The notes beneath the pieces are model-generated. The model saw nothing but the letters and a program-made list of their open reading frames with translations. It had not been told where the DNA came from and ran no database searches. A program made the translations under genes and the position numbers. DNA of 64,000 bases from Cavenderia fasciculata (taxonomy: Eukaryota; Evosea; Eumycetozoa; Acytosteliales; Cavenderiaceae), in NCBI RefSeq assembly GCF_000203815.1, contig NW_004457729.1:248674-312673 (forward strand). The letters are read 5' to 3'. Positions 21,260 to 33,187 of this stretch are shown one piece after another. Position 1 is the first letter of the stretch. Every line of letters starts with the position of its first letter.

Positions 21260-23137
21260 TTAATGTACTGGTAAATAACCACTATTTCTCTTGTAACGAA
21301 GGAAACCATAGATACCACCACCGAGGACGACAAGGATGGAAAGGATGATGAGGAATACCTTCCAGCCGGCCATGTGACCGGTTGGACCACCAGATGGGAC
21401 GGGTGGTTCGGTAAAGACGAGTTGGAGGAAATAGTTACCACCTGGACTGAGTTCAAACTCGTATTCAAACGAGGAGACAAAACTAGTGACTACAGACGAG
21501 CTGATAAAGATACCGTCGATCGAGGTTTCAGACTCGATGATAAAATAGTTTTTGTTGTAGACGAGTGAAAATGGGTCTTGCATGATAGCAACGATGGTAC
21601 CGCCCAGAGTAACATTACCCGATACAAAGACGATGGGGTCATCTTCGGCAATGAGATCATTGTTGAGGTAGATGGTTGCACCTTCGCCAATAGTCAATGA
21701 ACCAGAGATGTTTAGGTTTTGATTGGTGGCAGTTGAAAAGTTGAGATAGCCACCTTGGAAGTTGACGTTGCCAACGATGGTTGTGTCGACTGGGAACCAT
21801 GTACCATCGGCAATACGGACAACTCCATCGATGGTGGTGTTTTCAGTGTAGAGTACACCACCGTAGAGTGTGATACCGATGACTGCTGGATAGTCGGGAT
21901 CGTTCTCGGTGGTGATGGTGGCTTGGTTGATGGTGAACTCACCGTAGACACGGAACCCACCTGGACCGGCAAACTCAACGTCGTCATTGAGCAAGAGCGA
22001 ACCGCCCTGCTCAACGTCAAAGATGGTGTTGATGAGCAGACTGCCAAACGTGTTGAGGGTGACGTCGCCAACCGACGAGATACGTACGTTGGGTTGAGCG
22101 TTGGGCACTTGACTTTGGACTTGGGTCAAGTTGCCAATGTTGGCGGCATTGAGGATGAGCTCGCCAATGACACCGGCGACTTGGAGGTTGGCAAACGCGG
22201 TCGTTTGGCCAAACGAAGTGGTACCGAGACAATTGTCGAAAAGGACGGTTCCGGCAATATAACTAGTGGCGCCAGTCACGTCGTTGGCGACATTGACTAT
22301 TTGGACGGTACCTTGCTCGTTGACTTGGAGTTGGTTGAATGTGACCGTCTGGGGCTGTCCGTTGATCAAGAGCAGTGCCAACGTAGACACAGACACGAAT
22401 GACTGAGCGCTACCATAGAACGATCCTTGGATGTTGGCGGTGGCTTCGGGGACGATGACCATCTCGCCGACCAAAGTCACATCGCCAAACTGACTGGTCA
22501 TGTAGAGGTAGACATTGGTGAGACCAGTGTGACCGGTGCTATTGACCGTGACACCAGCGTGGAAGGTACATTCCGACAGACAAGTCAACTCTGATGCGTC
22601 TTGGAAAAGGGGTGGTGGCAGTGCTTGGAACGTAGCATTTCCGTTAAACAGGGCCGATGAGTTGTCAGATGCCACAAATTGGGTGGCGTAGAACAAGGCG
22701 ATGTTGGACACTGACAACATCGATCCTGTCAACAGAGTAAGAGTGCCGTTTGTCGTGTTGATGCTATCGACCGTCACTGGGTTGTTGGCAATACTAATGT
22801 CAGAGTCTTCGGCGGTGAAAGCTCCGTCAAAAGTTGCACCGGCCTCAATGCTCAACACTGTAAATTGAACATTCAAATTATGTATTTCAAATACGGTGCT
22901 TGCGACAATATAGATGATGTTGGTGCTGTTTCCATCGATGACTACGTCAATCTCGGCACTAGAGCTAGTTGGGATACCGTTGGGAATCCAAATAGTTGGA
23001 TCATTCCATTGACATGGTGCTGCTTGTGTGCACACCGATGATGTATTAAAAAATATTTGTCCATTATTTACGTTTACAAATATTGATAACAAGTATACTA
23101 TAAATAATAATGATGTAGTAGTATATGATTTCATCAT
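21260..23137 (-). CDS. Large secreted/type I membrane protein, unknown
   Basis: Single exon of 625 aa. It starts MMKSYTTTSLLFIVYLLSIF, a clear signal peptide. The long ectodomain is rich in Val, Thr, Asn, Gly and short beta-strand-like units (for example SGSLTIGEGATIYLNNDLI), compatible with a beta-helix or beta-sandwich stack, with many N-x-S/T sites. A transmembrane helix (WKVFLIILSILVVLGGGIYG) lies near the C-terminus, followed by a short basic tail ending GYLPVH. Codons are markedly richer in G/C than in neighbouring genes, especially at 21900-22600, which suggests high expression or a different history. No family was recognised. Confidence 0.8.
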   Translation of the reverse strand: MMKSYTTTSLLFIVYLLSIFVNVNNGQIFFNTSSVCTQAAPCQWNDPTIWIPNGIPTSSSAEIDVVIDGNSTNIIYIVASTVFEIHNLNVQFTVLSIEAGATFDGAFTAEDSDISIANNPVTVDSINTTNGTLTLLTGSMLSVSNIALFYATQFVASDNSSALFNGNATFQALPPPLFQDASELTCLSECTFHAGVTVNSTGHTGLTNVYLYMTSQFGDVTLVGEMVIVPEATANIQGSFYGSAQSFVSVSTLALLLINGQPQTVTFNQLQVNEQGTVQIVNVANDVTGATSYIAGTVLFDNCLGTTSFGQTTAFANLQVAGVIGELILNAANIGNLTQVQSQVPNAQPNVRISSVGDVTLNTFGSLLINTIFDVEQGGSLLLNDDVEFAGPGGFRVYGEFTINQATITTENDPDYPAVIGITLYGGVLYTENTTIDGVVRIADGTWFPVDTTIVGNVNFQGGYLNFSTATNQNLNISGSLTIGEGATIYLNNDLIAEDDPIVFVSGNVTLGGTIVAIMQDPFSLVYNKNYFIIESETSIDGIFISSSVVTSFVSSFEYEFELSPGGNYFLQLVFTEPPVPSGGPTGHMAGWKVFLIILSILVVLGGGIYGFLRYKRNSGYLPVH

Positions 23138-23747
23138 TTCTTTTCTCTCTCTTTACTTATCTCTATTCTTATAGATATATAGATAGATATAGATAGATAG
23201 ATAAAGATATATTAAACTATAAGTTTTTTATAAGAGTGCGATTTTTGTGTATGAAACAGTGTGTTGATTTTTTTTAAGCAGTGCAATGTTGGGAAATAGT
23301 GTGAGTGAAACCATGCAATGATACTGCGTGAGGATTTTTTATTCACTGTTCGAATTTTTTTTTTTTAGTTTTTGATCGCCGAAAGAGATATTTTATGTGA
23401 GGGAATTTTATCGTATGGAGGCTTCCTAATTCGTAAACCTTTTCCGATGAATCTTTACCCTGGGGACTCAGGTACCACCACGAAAAGACTCGAGTCTAAA
23501 GACTCGGGTTGGGTTTTAAGATAATTATTATTATTTTTTTTAATCATCTTTTTAAAAAAAGGAAAAAGAAAGGAAAGAGATAGATAGATTAGAGCAGATA
23601 CACAGAGAGTACATGTATCTATGTCTCTCTATCTTTCACTTTGTCTCTGTTTGTATGTGTTGATTTAAAAAAAATAAAAAAAATATAATAGTAGTGGTTT
23701 ATAGGATGATTATTATTTGGTTTGTTTGGTTGTTTTGTTTGTTGAGA
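23138..23747. other. Intergenic region with small palindrome
   Basis: About 610 bp. It contains TAGATAGATA repeats near 23176-23204 and a perfect 12-nt palindrome AGACTCGAGTCT at 23486-23497, with related GACTC units on both sides (23466, 23501). Function unknown; no gene is seen. Confidence 0.5.
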
Positions 23748-25046
23748 TTACCTAGAACTAACAGTTCTAATATCAAAATTGGCACCTCTTAAATTTACAC
23801 CTATTAAATTTGCTTTGTGAAGATTGGCACCACGTAGATTGGTGTCTTCGAGATTGGCACCGGCCAAATCAGCACCTCTGAAATTACAATTCTCTAAATT
23901 GGCTCCCTTGAAATTGGCCACTCTAAGATTGGCTCCACTAAAATTGGCTTCTTCCAAAGTAGAGTTTTTAAAGTTGACACTTTCCAGTGTTGCTCTTTGT
24001 CCTCCACGATCCTCTAAATTGGCTCCCTAAATAAATAAATAAAAAGTAAGTAAAAAGTAATAATATTGATTTTAATTTTGATATATTATTAAACTTACTT
24101 TTAAAATACAACCTTCAAGATTTGCACCAGATAAATTAGTACCACGTAAACTAGCACCTGATAAGTTGGCATAGGAAAGATCAGCTTCTTGGAGGAGAGC
24201 ATTATCGAGATTACATTTGGAGAGATTGGCGTCTCTAAAATTAGTCATTTTAAAGTTAATGTTTCGTAGGTCGAGTTTGGAGAGATCGACACCCGACAGG
24301 TTGAGACCTTGACAACGTAGTGACGAGTTGGAGGAAGAGGTGAGGAGGATGGAGATGACATCTTTTCGTGTGAGGCCGTCGGTCTTGTGGTTGACAAGTG
24401 CCGACAATCGCTCGACCATCGACGTTATGTTAAAGAAGCGTGCCTCGTGGTACACACCTTCAATTGACGTACCAACATCAATCACCAAATTACCGCAACG
24501 CAAGAAATGAAGGATGGGTGAAAAGTACTCGGGCGATCGATCGATGAGATAGTTGCCAGAGACGTCACGTGCCGAATCCCAATTCTCACCAAACATCTTG
24601 GCCAGCATAGACTCTCGGTCTTTAAGTAGTGTTGATCGCGTTGTAGAGAATATCTTGCCGCCAACATTGAGTGTGATCCAGTCGTCGTAGGGAAAGACGA
24701 TAGATTGTTGGATGGATGGAGTGGTGGTCGTAGACGACGAGTTGATCAGTGATGTCGGTGTCGTCGTACCACCGCCTCCACCGGGTATGGGTGGCATCAA
24801 TATAAAGTTTTCTCCACACGATGCGTACAGTATCTCTTTGGGGATGATCAAGTCAATCTCGTCCAACTCGCCACCATCCTCATTGAATATCCTCGAGATG
24901 GGCAGTGAAAGCTTCTTACTAACCATCTTGACAAACTCTCCCCACTTTTTAGGTATGCTCACTGCTTTGCCTCCAACTCGTTTGCCATTTTGAAATACTG
25001 TCACTCGCTTCTTACTATCGGACATTCCACTTAGCATACTACTCAT
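23748..25046 (-). CDS. kctd9: KCTD9 ortholog: KHA, BTB and pentapeptide-repeat protein
   Basis: Two exons, 25046-24099 and 24026-23748, giving 408 aa. Domain order matches animal KCTD9: an N-terminal ubiquitin-like KHA domain (KRVTVFQNGKRVGGKAVSI), a Gly/Thr/Ser linker, a T1/BTB domain (DDWITLNVGGKIFSTTRSTL, LIDRSPEYFSPILHFLR), then pentapeptide repeats of the A(N/D)LxxA type (ADLSYANLSGASLRGTNLSG) up to GANFDIRTVSSR. KCTD proteins commonly act as Cullin-3 substrate adaptors; that role is inferred from the family. It is divergent from the acyltransferase gene across a 1.36 kb spacer. Confidence 0.93.
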
Positions 25047-26258
25047 ATACTACTTTACAATGTTTCGAATTATTATTCTATATTACAACTATATAACAAA
25101 CAAATATTATTTGTATGTATATATATCTGAGAAGTACTTTATACAAATTTTAATACTACTTTTAAAAAAAAAAAGGGTAGGTAGTATATACAATAAAAGA
25201 AGGAAGGAAGAAGATGAGAATGTAGTTATATATATATACTATCGATTATATTAATATATAAATATTGCAATGGTGTTGGTGTGTATATACAAATGCTTTA
25301 AAAAAAAAAGTAAATTAAGTTGTAGTGTCGTATTATATTATTGTACAACAATCGGTCAGACTCAGTAGTAGAGTGATTTGAGTGTTCGTTTTAATAAATA
25401 AATAAAATATGATGAGTGAATGTATAATATGTGTGTGTTATATAACAGCAACAGAAAGAGAGAGAGAGAGAGGTGAGTGGGTGGATGTTGGTTGGGTGTC
25501 GACCGAGAAACTGATTGATTATTTATGTTGATTGATTTAGTGTTGTTGTTGTTGAAGTTGACAGCATTTAAATCTATCTATTTATCTATTTGACAAAAAT
25601 ATAAAACTATGATTATAATGATTACTTATACTTCTCATCCTCTTGGTTGATGGTGATGGATTTATTAATAAACTACAAAGCACCTCGATTTAGGTGCATC
25701 AGACAACACAACAAACAAATTAATTCAGTTTGAAAAAATCGGAGAATAATTTTTTTCGAACTGGTTATTGCTAAATAGGTCTACTTAATATTGTTATGAG
25801 ACTGCTTTTAAAATATGCAGTATACAGATAATAAGGATAGAGATATATATATGTATATACTACACATCAAAAGGACTTTGTTGTGATTACTTTTTAAAGA
25901 TATGAAGAGAGAGAGAGAGAGAGAGAAAGTATGTCGTAGTAATAATTAGAATAATGAAGGGGGATGTGGGAGGGAGGTCCCAATAAAAATCGACAACGGT
26001 TGGGATTTAACTTTAAATTAGAATAAAATTTGTTTGGATCTTTTTTTATCTTTATTTGGTTTGGAGGTTTCCAACACCTATTATTGTATTGTTTCAAGGT
26101 TGAGCAAGCAACATGTTCGTTCATTCATTTAATTAATTAGTATATGTGTTTGTTATTTATCTATCTATCTATCTAGCACACCTTAAAGAATTTAAGATTA
26201 TTAAAATCGTCATCAACACCCACCTCCTCCTCCTCCTTACTAGTAAATCATAGTACAG

Positions 26259-26333
<75 letters not shown>

Positions 26334-26403
26334 AAAGAGGAGTTCTTGCAACCATTATATTTTCATTTCTATATTAGTTGAAATATTTATATATCATTAA
26401 ATA
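25047..26403. promoter_or_regulatory. Divergent promoter region with (AAAG)n microsatellite
   Basis: 1.36 kb between KCTD9 (-) and the acyltransferase (+). It is mostly A/T-rich, with GAGA tracts near 25456-25472 and 25907-25926 and a nearly perfect (GAAA)n repeat at about 26260-26335, ending some 70 bp before the acyltransferase ATG. No reading frame with family features was found. Confidence 0.5.
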
Positions 26404-27740
26404 ATGGATACAACAGTTATAAAAAGAAAAGCGACAGATAATAAAGAACAACAACCGACAGCACTGTCGTCAGATACCACCGCACGTAAACAACCATCAT
26501 ATACAAAAAGAGTAGATCCTATTCTATACAAGATAATTAGAACTATTGCTGCTACAATATGGGTTATTTCAATTACAAGTAAGTATACAACATAATCATC
26601 GTCTCTTAAGACCTGATTTTAATTCAATGTAAGACAACAACAAAGAGAGATACAAAGAAGAGAAAGAGAGAAAAGAAAATTCAATGACAGTTTCGGGGAT
26701 CAATCCCTCGTTATCCCAAATTGGTGACTTGATCCCTATGCATACCTTTTACAACTACACCTTGGTTTGATTGACTAACAATAATTGTTTATCTTTTTTA
26801 TTTATTTATTATTTAGTAATGGTATGGTTTATTGCACCATTCTCTGCTATATTTGTTAATCCAATATTGAAAAGGATGGGAGTTAGACAATTTTATTATC
26901 CACTTGAATTGTGTAGTCGTTTCTGGGCACGTGGTTTATGTTGGATATGGGGTATAGAAGTGGTAGTGGAAGGAAGTGATCTATTGAGAAAATGTGATGG
27001 TACACCAACTGTCATTATGTATAGCCATTGCTCAAACATTGATCCGGTGATCATGATGGGTTACACTTCCATCCCACCACGATTCATATTCAAACAAGAG
27101 CTACTCTACTTTGTACCATTGGTCTTTTACCTCGGGTATTTGGTCGGACACATTCCAATCAATAGAAAACAACATCACTCTGCGGTCGAGGCTATCAACC
27201 ATTCCGCTGAAGCTTGCAGAAAGAGTAAAGGTGGTGTGGCAATCAGTCCAGAGGGAACACGTTCAGTCGACGGACAAATACAAGATTTTAAAAAGGGAGG
27301 ATTCCATCTTGCCAAACGTGCCAATGCAAAGATTGTTCCTGCTTGTTATTGGGGTGCCTATGAAATGTGGCCAACCAATAATCTTTTACCAAATTCTGGT
27401 GTTGTTCAGTATGTATAAAATCAAAATCAAAATCAAAATACATCTATTTTTTATTAATTATTTGTTTGTTTTTTTGTTTTATAGTTTAAGATTTTTACCA
27501 GCAATTGAAACTAGTAATGATGATATAGACGAGTTGATAGTAAAGACTAGGAGAATCATGAAACATACATTGGTGGAGGAATATCCTAAAAAGTTTAATC
27601 CATTCCCTCGATCTCCCAATATACTCAATCCTCTCATCTACCTTGGTTTGGTTGCCATCATAGTATACACTGTTTCACAATCTACCCTATACCATCAACT
27701 CATTCAAACCATCTCCCATCAAATTCATAGAGTCATTTAA
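26404..27740 (+). CDS. PlsC/AGPAT-type 1-acyl-glycerophosphate acyltransferase
   Basis: Three exons: 26404-26578, 26817-27408 and 27485-27740 (340 aa). It transfers an acyl chain to lysophospholipid, probably at the ER. The catalytic HX4D motif is SHCSNIDP, the second motif is PPRFIFKQELLY, and the third is SPEGTRS followed by FKKGGF. A hydrophobic segment precedes the domain (IIRTIAATIWVISI and VMVWFIAPFSAIFV) and another lies at the C-terminus (ILNPLIYLGLVAIIVYTV). The first exon is polar and variable. The acceptor (LPA or another lysolipid) cannot be decided. Confidence 0.9.
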
Positions 27741-27970
27741 AAACCAAATAAAGGTATTATTACAATATACAAATGAAATATATGTATAAACTTACAAACA
27801 ACAAACAACAACAATCAAACAATCAAACAATCAAACAAATAATTTATCTTTTAAAATTTATAGTTTAAATATTTCCATGGAGCAATTTCCAAGTTTTAGA
27901 GAATTTATTTTTATTTTTCTTTCTATTCATTTATTTATTTATGGTATATATAATTATATTTTATATATTT

Positions 27971-29282
27971 TTAATCAGAGTCTGGGAAGAATTCACAGTT
28001 TACAGAAGTATCGATTTGACAAAAACCAGTGCTTCTCTTTTTCTTTTGCTTTTCGTTACGGAAACCTTTACCAACAGTCTTGGACATGGATTGGTCAACA
28101 CGGAGACCATACGGATCGGTCCAAGCTCTTTCTGGTGACTTGAACATATCTCCCAAAACTACATTTTCAGCTTTCACTCTTCTAAATGGTTGATTTGGTG
28201 TTTTAACTGCTGATCCATTATTATTATTATTATATTTGTTATTATTATTATTATATCCATTTCCGTTAGTATTATTATTATTATTATTATTATATCCATT
28301 TCCATTTTGTTGTTTGGGTGCCCCACATATTTTTCTTGTTAGTATCTTGTTGTTTCTCTTCTACTTTTTTATCGATTTGCATCTTGTCTTGTTTCTTTAC
28401 TACTTCAACTTCTTTTTCTTTTCTTCTACCTTTTTCTCTTCAACCTTTTCCTTTTCGTCTTCACTCTCTGATGACGATGAATCGGATTTTGATTTTGATT
28501 CTGATTCTGATTCAGAGGATGATGAATCGGAATCAGATTCGGATGACGATGAGGAGGAGTCAGATTCAGATTCAGATTCAGATGATGATGAATCGGATTC
28601 TGATTCAGATGACGATGATGAGTCGTCTGATGAGGATGATGATGATGAAGATGATTCATCTGATGAAGAGTCAGAGTCAGATTCTGATTCCTTCTTTTCC
28701 TCTACTTGAACGTCAACTTCAACCTTTTTCTCTTCCTCTGATGACTCTTCGCTGTCCTTGCCAACAACTTGGGTGGCATCTTCTTTCTTTTCTTCTTCAG
28801 AGTCTGATGAATCAGAGTCAGATTCAGAGGATGATGATGATGACGACGATTCAGAGTCAGAGTCATCTGATGAAGACTCAGAATCAGAGTCGTCAGATGA
28901 TGATGATTCAGATTCAGATTCAGATTCAGAATCAGATTCCTTCTTCTTCTCATCTTCAGATTCTTCTTCACTGCTATCAACCTTTTGACTCTTTACCTTT
29001 CTGTCATTGTCTGATGATGATTGGTCTTCCTCATCTTCTTGCTTTCTCTTGTTGTTATTGTTATTTCTATAAATTAAAGGTATGATATAAGTATCTATCT
29101 TCTTGTATCTATATCTATCTTTGATAGTATACATACTCTTTTGATTTATTAAACAATTGTTCCAAAGTGATAGACTTGTCAGTGGTCTTGTTTGATTTGA
29201 GCTCTTCAGTGAGTGACTTGAATGCCTTTTGGAAGCCGTTAGCTTCAAGGAACTCCTTGATAATATTTAAATCAGTCTCCAT
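27971..29282 (-). CDS. nolc1: Nopp140/NOLC1 (SRP40-like) nucleolar phosphoprotein
   Basis: Nucleolar chaperone of box H/ACA and C/D snoRNPs. Exon 1 (29282-29137) encodes a LisH-like N-terminus (IIKEFLEANGFQKAFKSLTE); exon 2 starts at 29066. The middle is the alternating Ser/Asp/Glu and Lys-rich region that casein kinase 2 phosphorylates in the family. The C-terminus is the SRP40_C domain: QPFRRVKAENV, GKGFRNEKQKKKR, and QIDTSVNCEFFPDSD. The frame changes twice in low-complexity sequence, near 28402-28425 and near 28300-28330. The domain on each side is well conserved, so base errors in the assembly are more likely than decay. Confidence 0.85.
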
Positions 29283-29572
29283 GATACTAGTATTTCTATC
29301 TATTACTAAATATTATAATATTACAGAGTAGCTAACAAACTTAGTGTATGAGCCTATTCATACCTCAAGTCAAAGCACTCGAACCAACCAAGGTTGGAGA
29401 AACCGAACGAATCGATTTTCGAAAAATAAAAAATAAAAAATAAAAATAAAATTAATTAAATAATATACTCACCTGATCAGATGTATTTGACTCAAGAGAG
29501 GTCAGTTTTACAACTTCAAGTAGAATATATTTTACTTCACAAAATAATAATAATAATAATAATAATAACAAA

Positions 29573-29897
29573 ATGAGTGGTATGATTCATAAATATCGAT
29601 TTCTTATTCGAAATCTACCAAAGTATCCATCAAGAAGTAAAGATAAGTTATTGGTTGTTGTCAAAGAGGGTATGTACACATAAGAGTGAGATAGATAGAT
29701 AGATATACATATATATTAGTCATATTAATCAATCATGATTGAATGATGTATTGTATGTAGAGTTTAGAATCAATAGAAATATAGAAGAAGGAAAGAAATT
29801 AGAAATGATGAAAGCAGAGGTCGATGCTGGTATTAAAGAATTATCAAGATACATCTATTTGGATAAAAAGGATAGTAATTGGACATTTAATCTATAA
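29573..29897 (+). CDS. Small LYR-motif-like mitochondrial protein
   Basis: Two exons, 29573-29669 and 29761-29897, giving 77 aa. It starts MSGMIHKYRFLIRNLPKYPS. The KYRFLIR with following basic and Pro residues resembles the LYR/complex-1-LYR fold, and the rest (VVKEEFRINRNIEEGKKLEM, then a long helix) fits its three-helix plan. LYR proteins assist mitochondrial Fe-S and respiratory-complex assembly by binding acyl-ACP; which member this is cannot be told. It shares a 290-bp divergent promoter with NOLC1. Confidence 0.7.
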
Positions 29898-32800
29898 TAA
29901 GATATAAATGATGAACGTGATGACAACGATGATGTAAATAACAATAGTAACGAATAAATGAATTAATGAAATGAAATGAATATGAATGAATGTAGCCTTC
30001 ATTGGATTTGGATTGGTTGCTATGTACACAAGCGTATAATAGTAATGGATGGAACCAAAAATGAATGAATGAATGGTAAGTGTACTATACTATACAACAT
30101 AATATTATCACAGCTGTCCACTTTACTCATATCCACATCACTAATCAACAAACAAACAAACCAATCGATCTAACTAATCAAGTCAATCAATCAAGTCAAT
30201 TCAATCAATCAATCAATCAATCACAACAATATAATCTATAAATATAAAACTTTGTGGAATAGATTCGAATCAACCAGCAACTGCTACTCCTCTTTATATA
30301 TATATATAAATATAAATGTAAGAGATAATTCCCACCCACTCTTCTTTCTTCTCCATGTGTTGGGTTTCTACTTTAAATCCTTCAAAGTGTGTATAATTAA
30401 ATTAAATTTATGTAGTAGCTTCCAAATTTCAATGAATTCAATTACAATGTACTACTACCTACTACCTACTCCTCCTCATCTCATCCTCCCTCCCTCCCTC
30501 CCTTCCTCCCTCCCTCCCTCCCTACCTACTCGTGCTCCCTTTTGCCACTCTCTTTTCAACCTAATCGGAATTAATTTATAATGGCAGATTGTCACACAAA
30601 CAATGTGTGGGACTGAAAGTCAAGAGGACAACGGCAGACAGACCAACAGACACTCACTCACAAACAAACAAGGAGAGGAGAGAATTAATATTGGTTCCAA
30701 TTATAATGTTTTTTTAATATGATCAAGACCAAGAGACACACCGTTAGATTTAAACAACCAGATCGTGGAACTAATATGATATTTGGGTAATATTAGCTCT
30801 TACCAACTTTAATATTAATATTACCATCATCATCATCATCATTATCTACACACATGATCCACCTCATCATCGTCATCATCATCTATCCATCACCATCATC
30901 ATCATCAGCAACATCGGTATGATGATTTACAACAAGAGTAGAAAGATCACAAGAGTAAATCGAATCGATTAATATCAACACTTGCGCGCAGTCAGTCAAT
31001 CATATTGGTAATCATTTAGCGGTGGTACCTTTTACTCTTATTTGGTGGTGGGTGGGGGTGGGGTGAGACAATGTTTTCAGCCAGACGAATTCAATTGTGG
31101 ATTGTGTGTGGGTGGGTGGGTGTGTGTGGTTATTAGATATTTTGGTGGTCGATCACAATCCTCCTCCTCTTACTCTAATATAGTAATAATTAAATGAGTT
31201 TATAGTAGTAATAGTAATCGTTTAGAAGTGTTGTTGTTGTTGTTGGTGTGCTTACTCTCTATCTATCTCTCTCTCTCTCTCTCTCTTACATTCCATGTGG
31301 TGGGGAGGAAGGAGTGATAAATTGACATGACATTGCAAAAAATGCATACATCATCATCATTATAATCGTGGGAGACATGGTGGTGGTGGTGGTGTTGGAA
31401 AGGATGGAAAGAGGAAAGATGAAAAGAAGTAGGGACGACGAACAGACAGACAGACATGTGGATACATGTCAGAGAGACCAATTGGCACACCCTAACCCAT
31501 GCATATGGCAGACATTTAACAAGTGGAAAGAAAAAAAAAAAAAAAAAAAAGTAAAGTGTGGAATCAGATAAGATTGAAAAAAAGTGAATCATTTCACTCA
31601 ATTCAATTCAATTCAACCTCAATTTTGTATAATGATTGGTTTTTAAAATTATAATATTGGTATCAACAACAACAACAACATTCCACAACTGTGTATTCAA
31701 CAACAATCATTAATTATCATCATTTCTTATTTTAGTTATATATTGGTAATTAATATTTACGTATTTTTTTTTAAATTAAAGTATCATCAAGTATCATCAA
31801 GTATCATCATCAAGTACCATCACCACCAACAACTACAACTATCTTTTTCAAATAGTAGATTCAAAAAATAGAAAACATATCCAACATCATCAACCACCTC
31901 CTCCTCTCCTATGATTAATCATTCTATCAACTTTGAGTTCAAAGCCATATCATCATCATCATCATCATCATCCAACCTTTATTATTATTATTATTATTTC
32001 CAATTTTGCCATTTTTAAAAATCAAAGAATAATTAAAAATAGATAGATAGATAGAGTTGGAAAATTCCAACAAAGACATAGACATAGATAAAAAGAGATA
32101 CACCAATACTAGAAAAATCGAAACTCTCAACTATCAACTCTCTCAACTCTTTGGGATTTCACAAAGAATAGCCGAATTCTAAAAACTGTCATTGTAAGTC
32201 ATCATCAATTACTCTCCCACACAACACACTCGTTTTAGTCACTCCACTGGGATATTTTTAAAAAACAACAACAATCGAAGAGAGATTTTAATTCATACTA
32301 TTCACAGTGCACCTTGTCAAATCTTATTGACCAACCAGCGACCAATTCCAAACAATCTAAACAAAACAACAACAACAACCACAACAATATTTGCGGCAAT
32401 ATTTGTGTTTCCTATTTTTTTTTCTTTTAATTTTCGAAAGATGTTTGTCCATAAGGTACCAACAACAATAATAAAAATAATAATAATCATAATAATACTA
32501 CTACCACCACTCTAATTTTTCACAAATATTGAAAGCAACCGATTATTGGACCAACAATACTAGTTCTACCTCGCTACTACTACTACTACTACTATTTGTG
32601 TTGGATAATTTATAAGAATTTCATTTCATTGCTATTTCTATATTGCCAATATATATTGTCTTTTCCATTTCTGTCGATCACTTTGTTATTGGACAAAAAA
32701 ATAGTTTTGACCAAATAATGGTTTTTTTTTTTCCTTCCAACAACAACAACAACAAATTACCTGTCTCAACTCAACTTGTTTTCATTGTCACAAAGCCAAG

Positions 32801-33147
32801 CTGTCAACAGCAACAACAACAACAACAACAACAACAATAACAGCCACGCTAGAAAACAACAAGCCAAGACTTTTTTTTGCTTGCTTTGGTTTTTTTTTTT
32901 TTTTTTTTTGGTTTGAAAAAGGAACCAATCAGTCTTGAATTTTGTACACCAACTACAAGTAACACTATTGTAGTAGCAGACATTAGCAACAACAACAAAA
33001 TAACAATAGTATATCAATAATTGTATATCGGTTGTTGGATATATCTAACCCTCACAAATAATAATAATAATTTAAAAAAAAAAAGGTAGGGACCGGTATT
33101 ATATAATATATTAATAATATTGTTGTGGTTGGAATCAACATGTGTTT

Positions 33148-33187
<40 letters not shown>

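Noticed and set aside
21374-22402. Long open frames on the plus strand opposite the 21260-23137 gene
   Set aside because: They arise from the GC-rich codons of the real gene; no start or family signature.
26169-26351. Frame with FFLS repeats
   Set aside because: It is the translation of the AAAG microsatellite.
25050-26403. Possible transposon remnant between KCTD9 and the acyltransferase
   Set aside because: No terminal repeats, target duplication or transposase-like frame was found.
28236-29085. Long plus-strand frames opposite NOLC1
   Set aside because: They mirror the repetitive Ser/Asp codons of the minus-strand gene; their low-complexity composition shows they are shadows.
30826-30910. 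CAT-rich tract as a His-rich coding region
   Set aside because: No open frame of useful length and no start; simple repeat.
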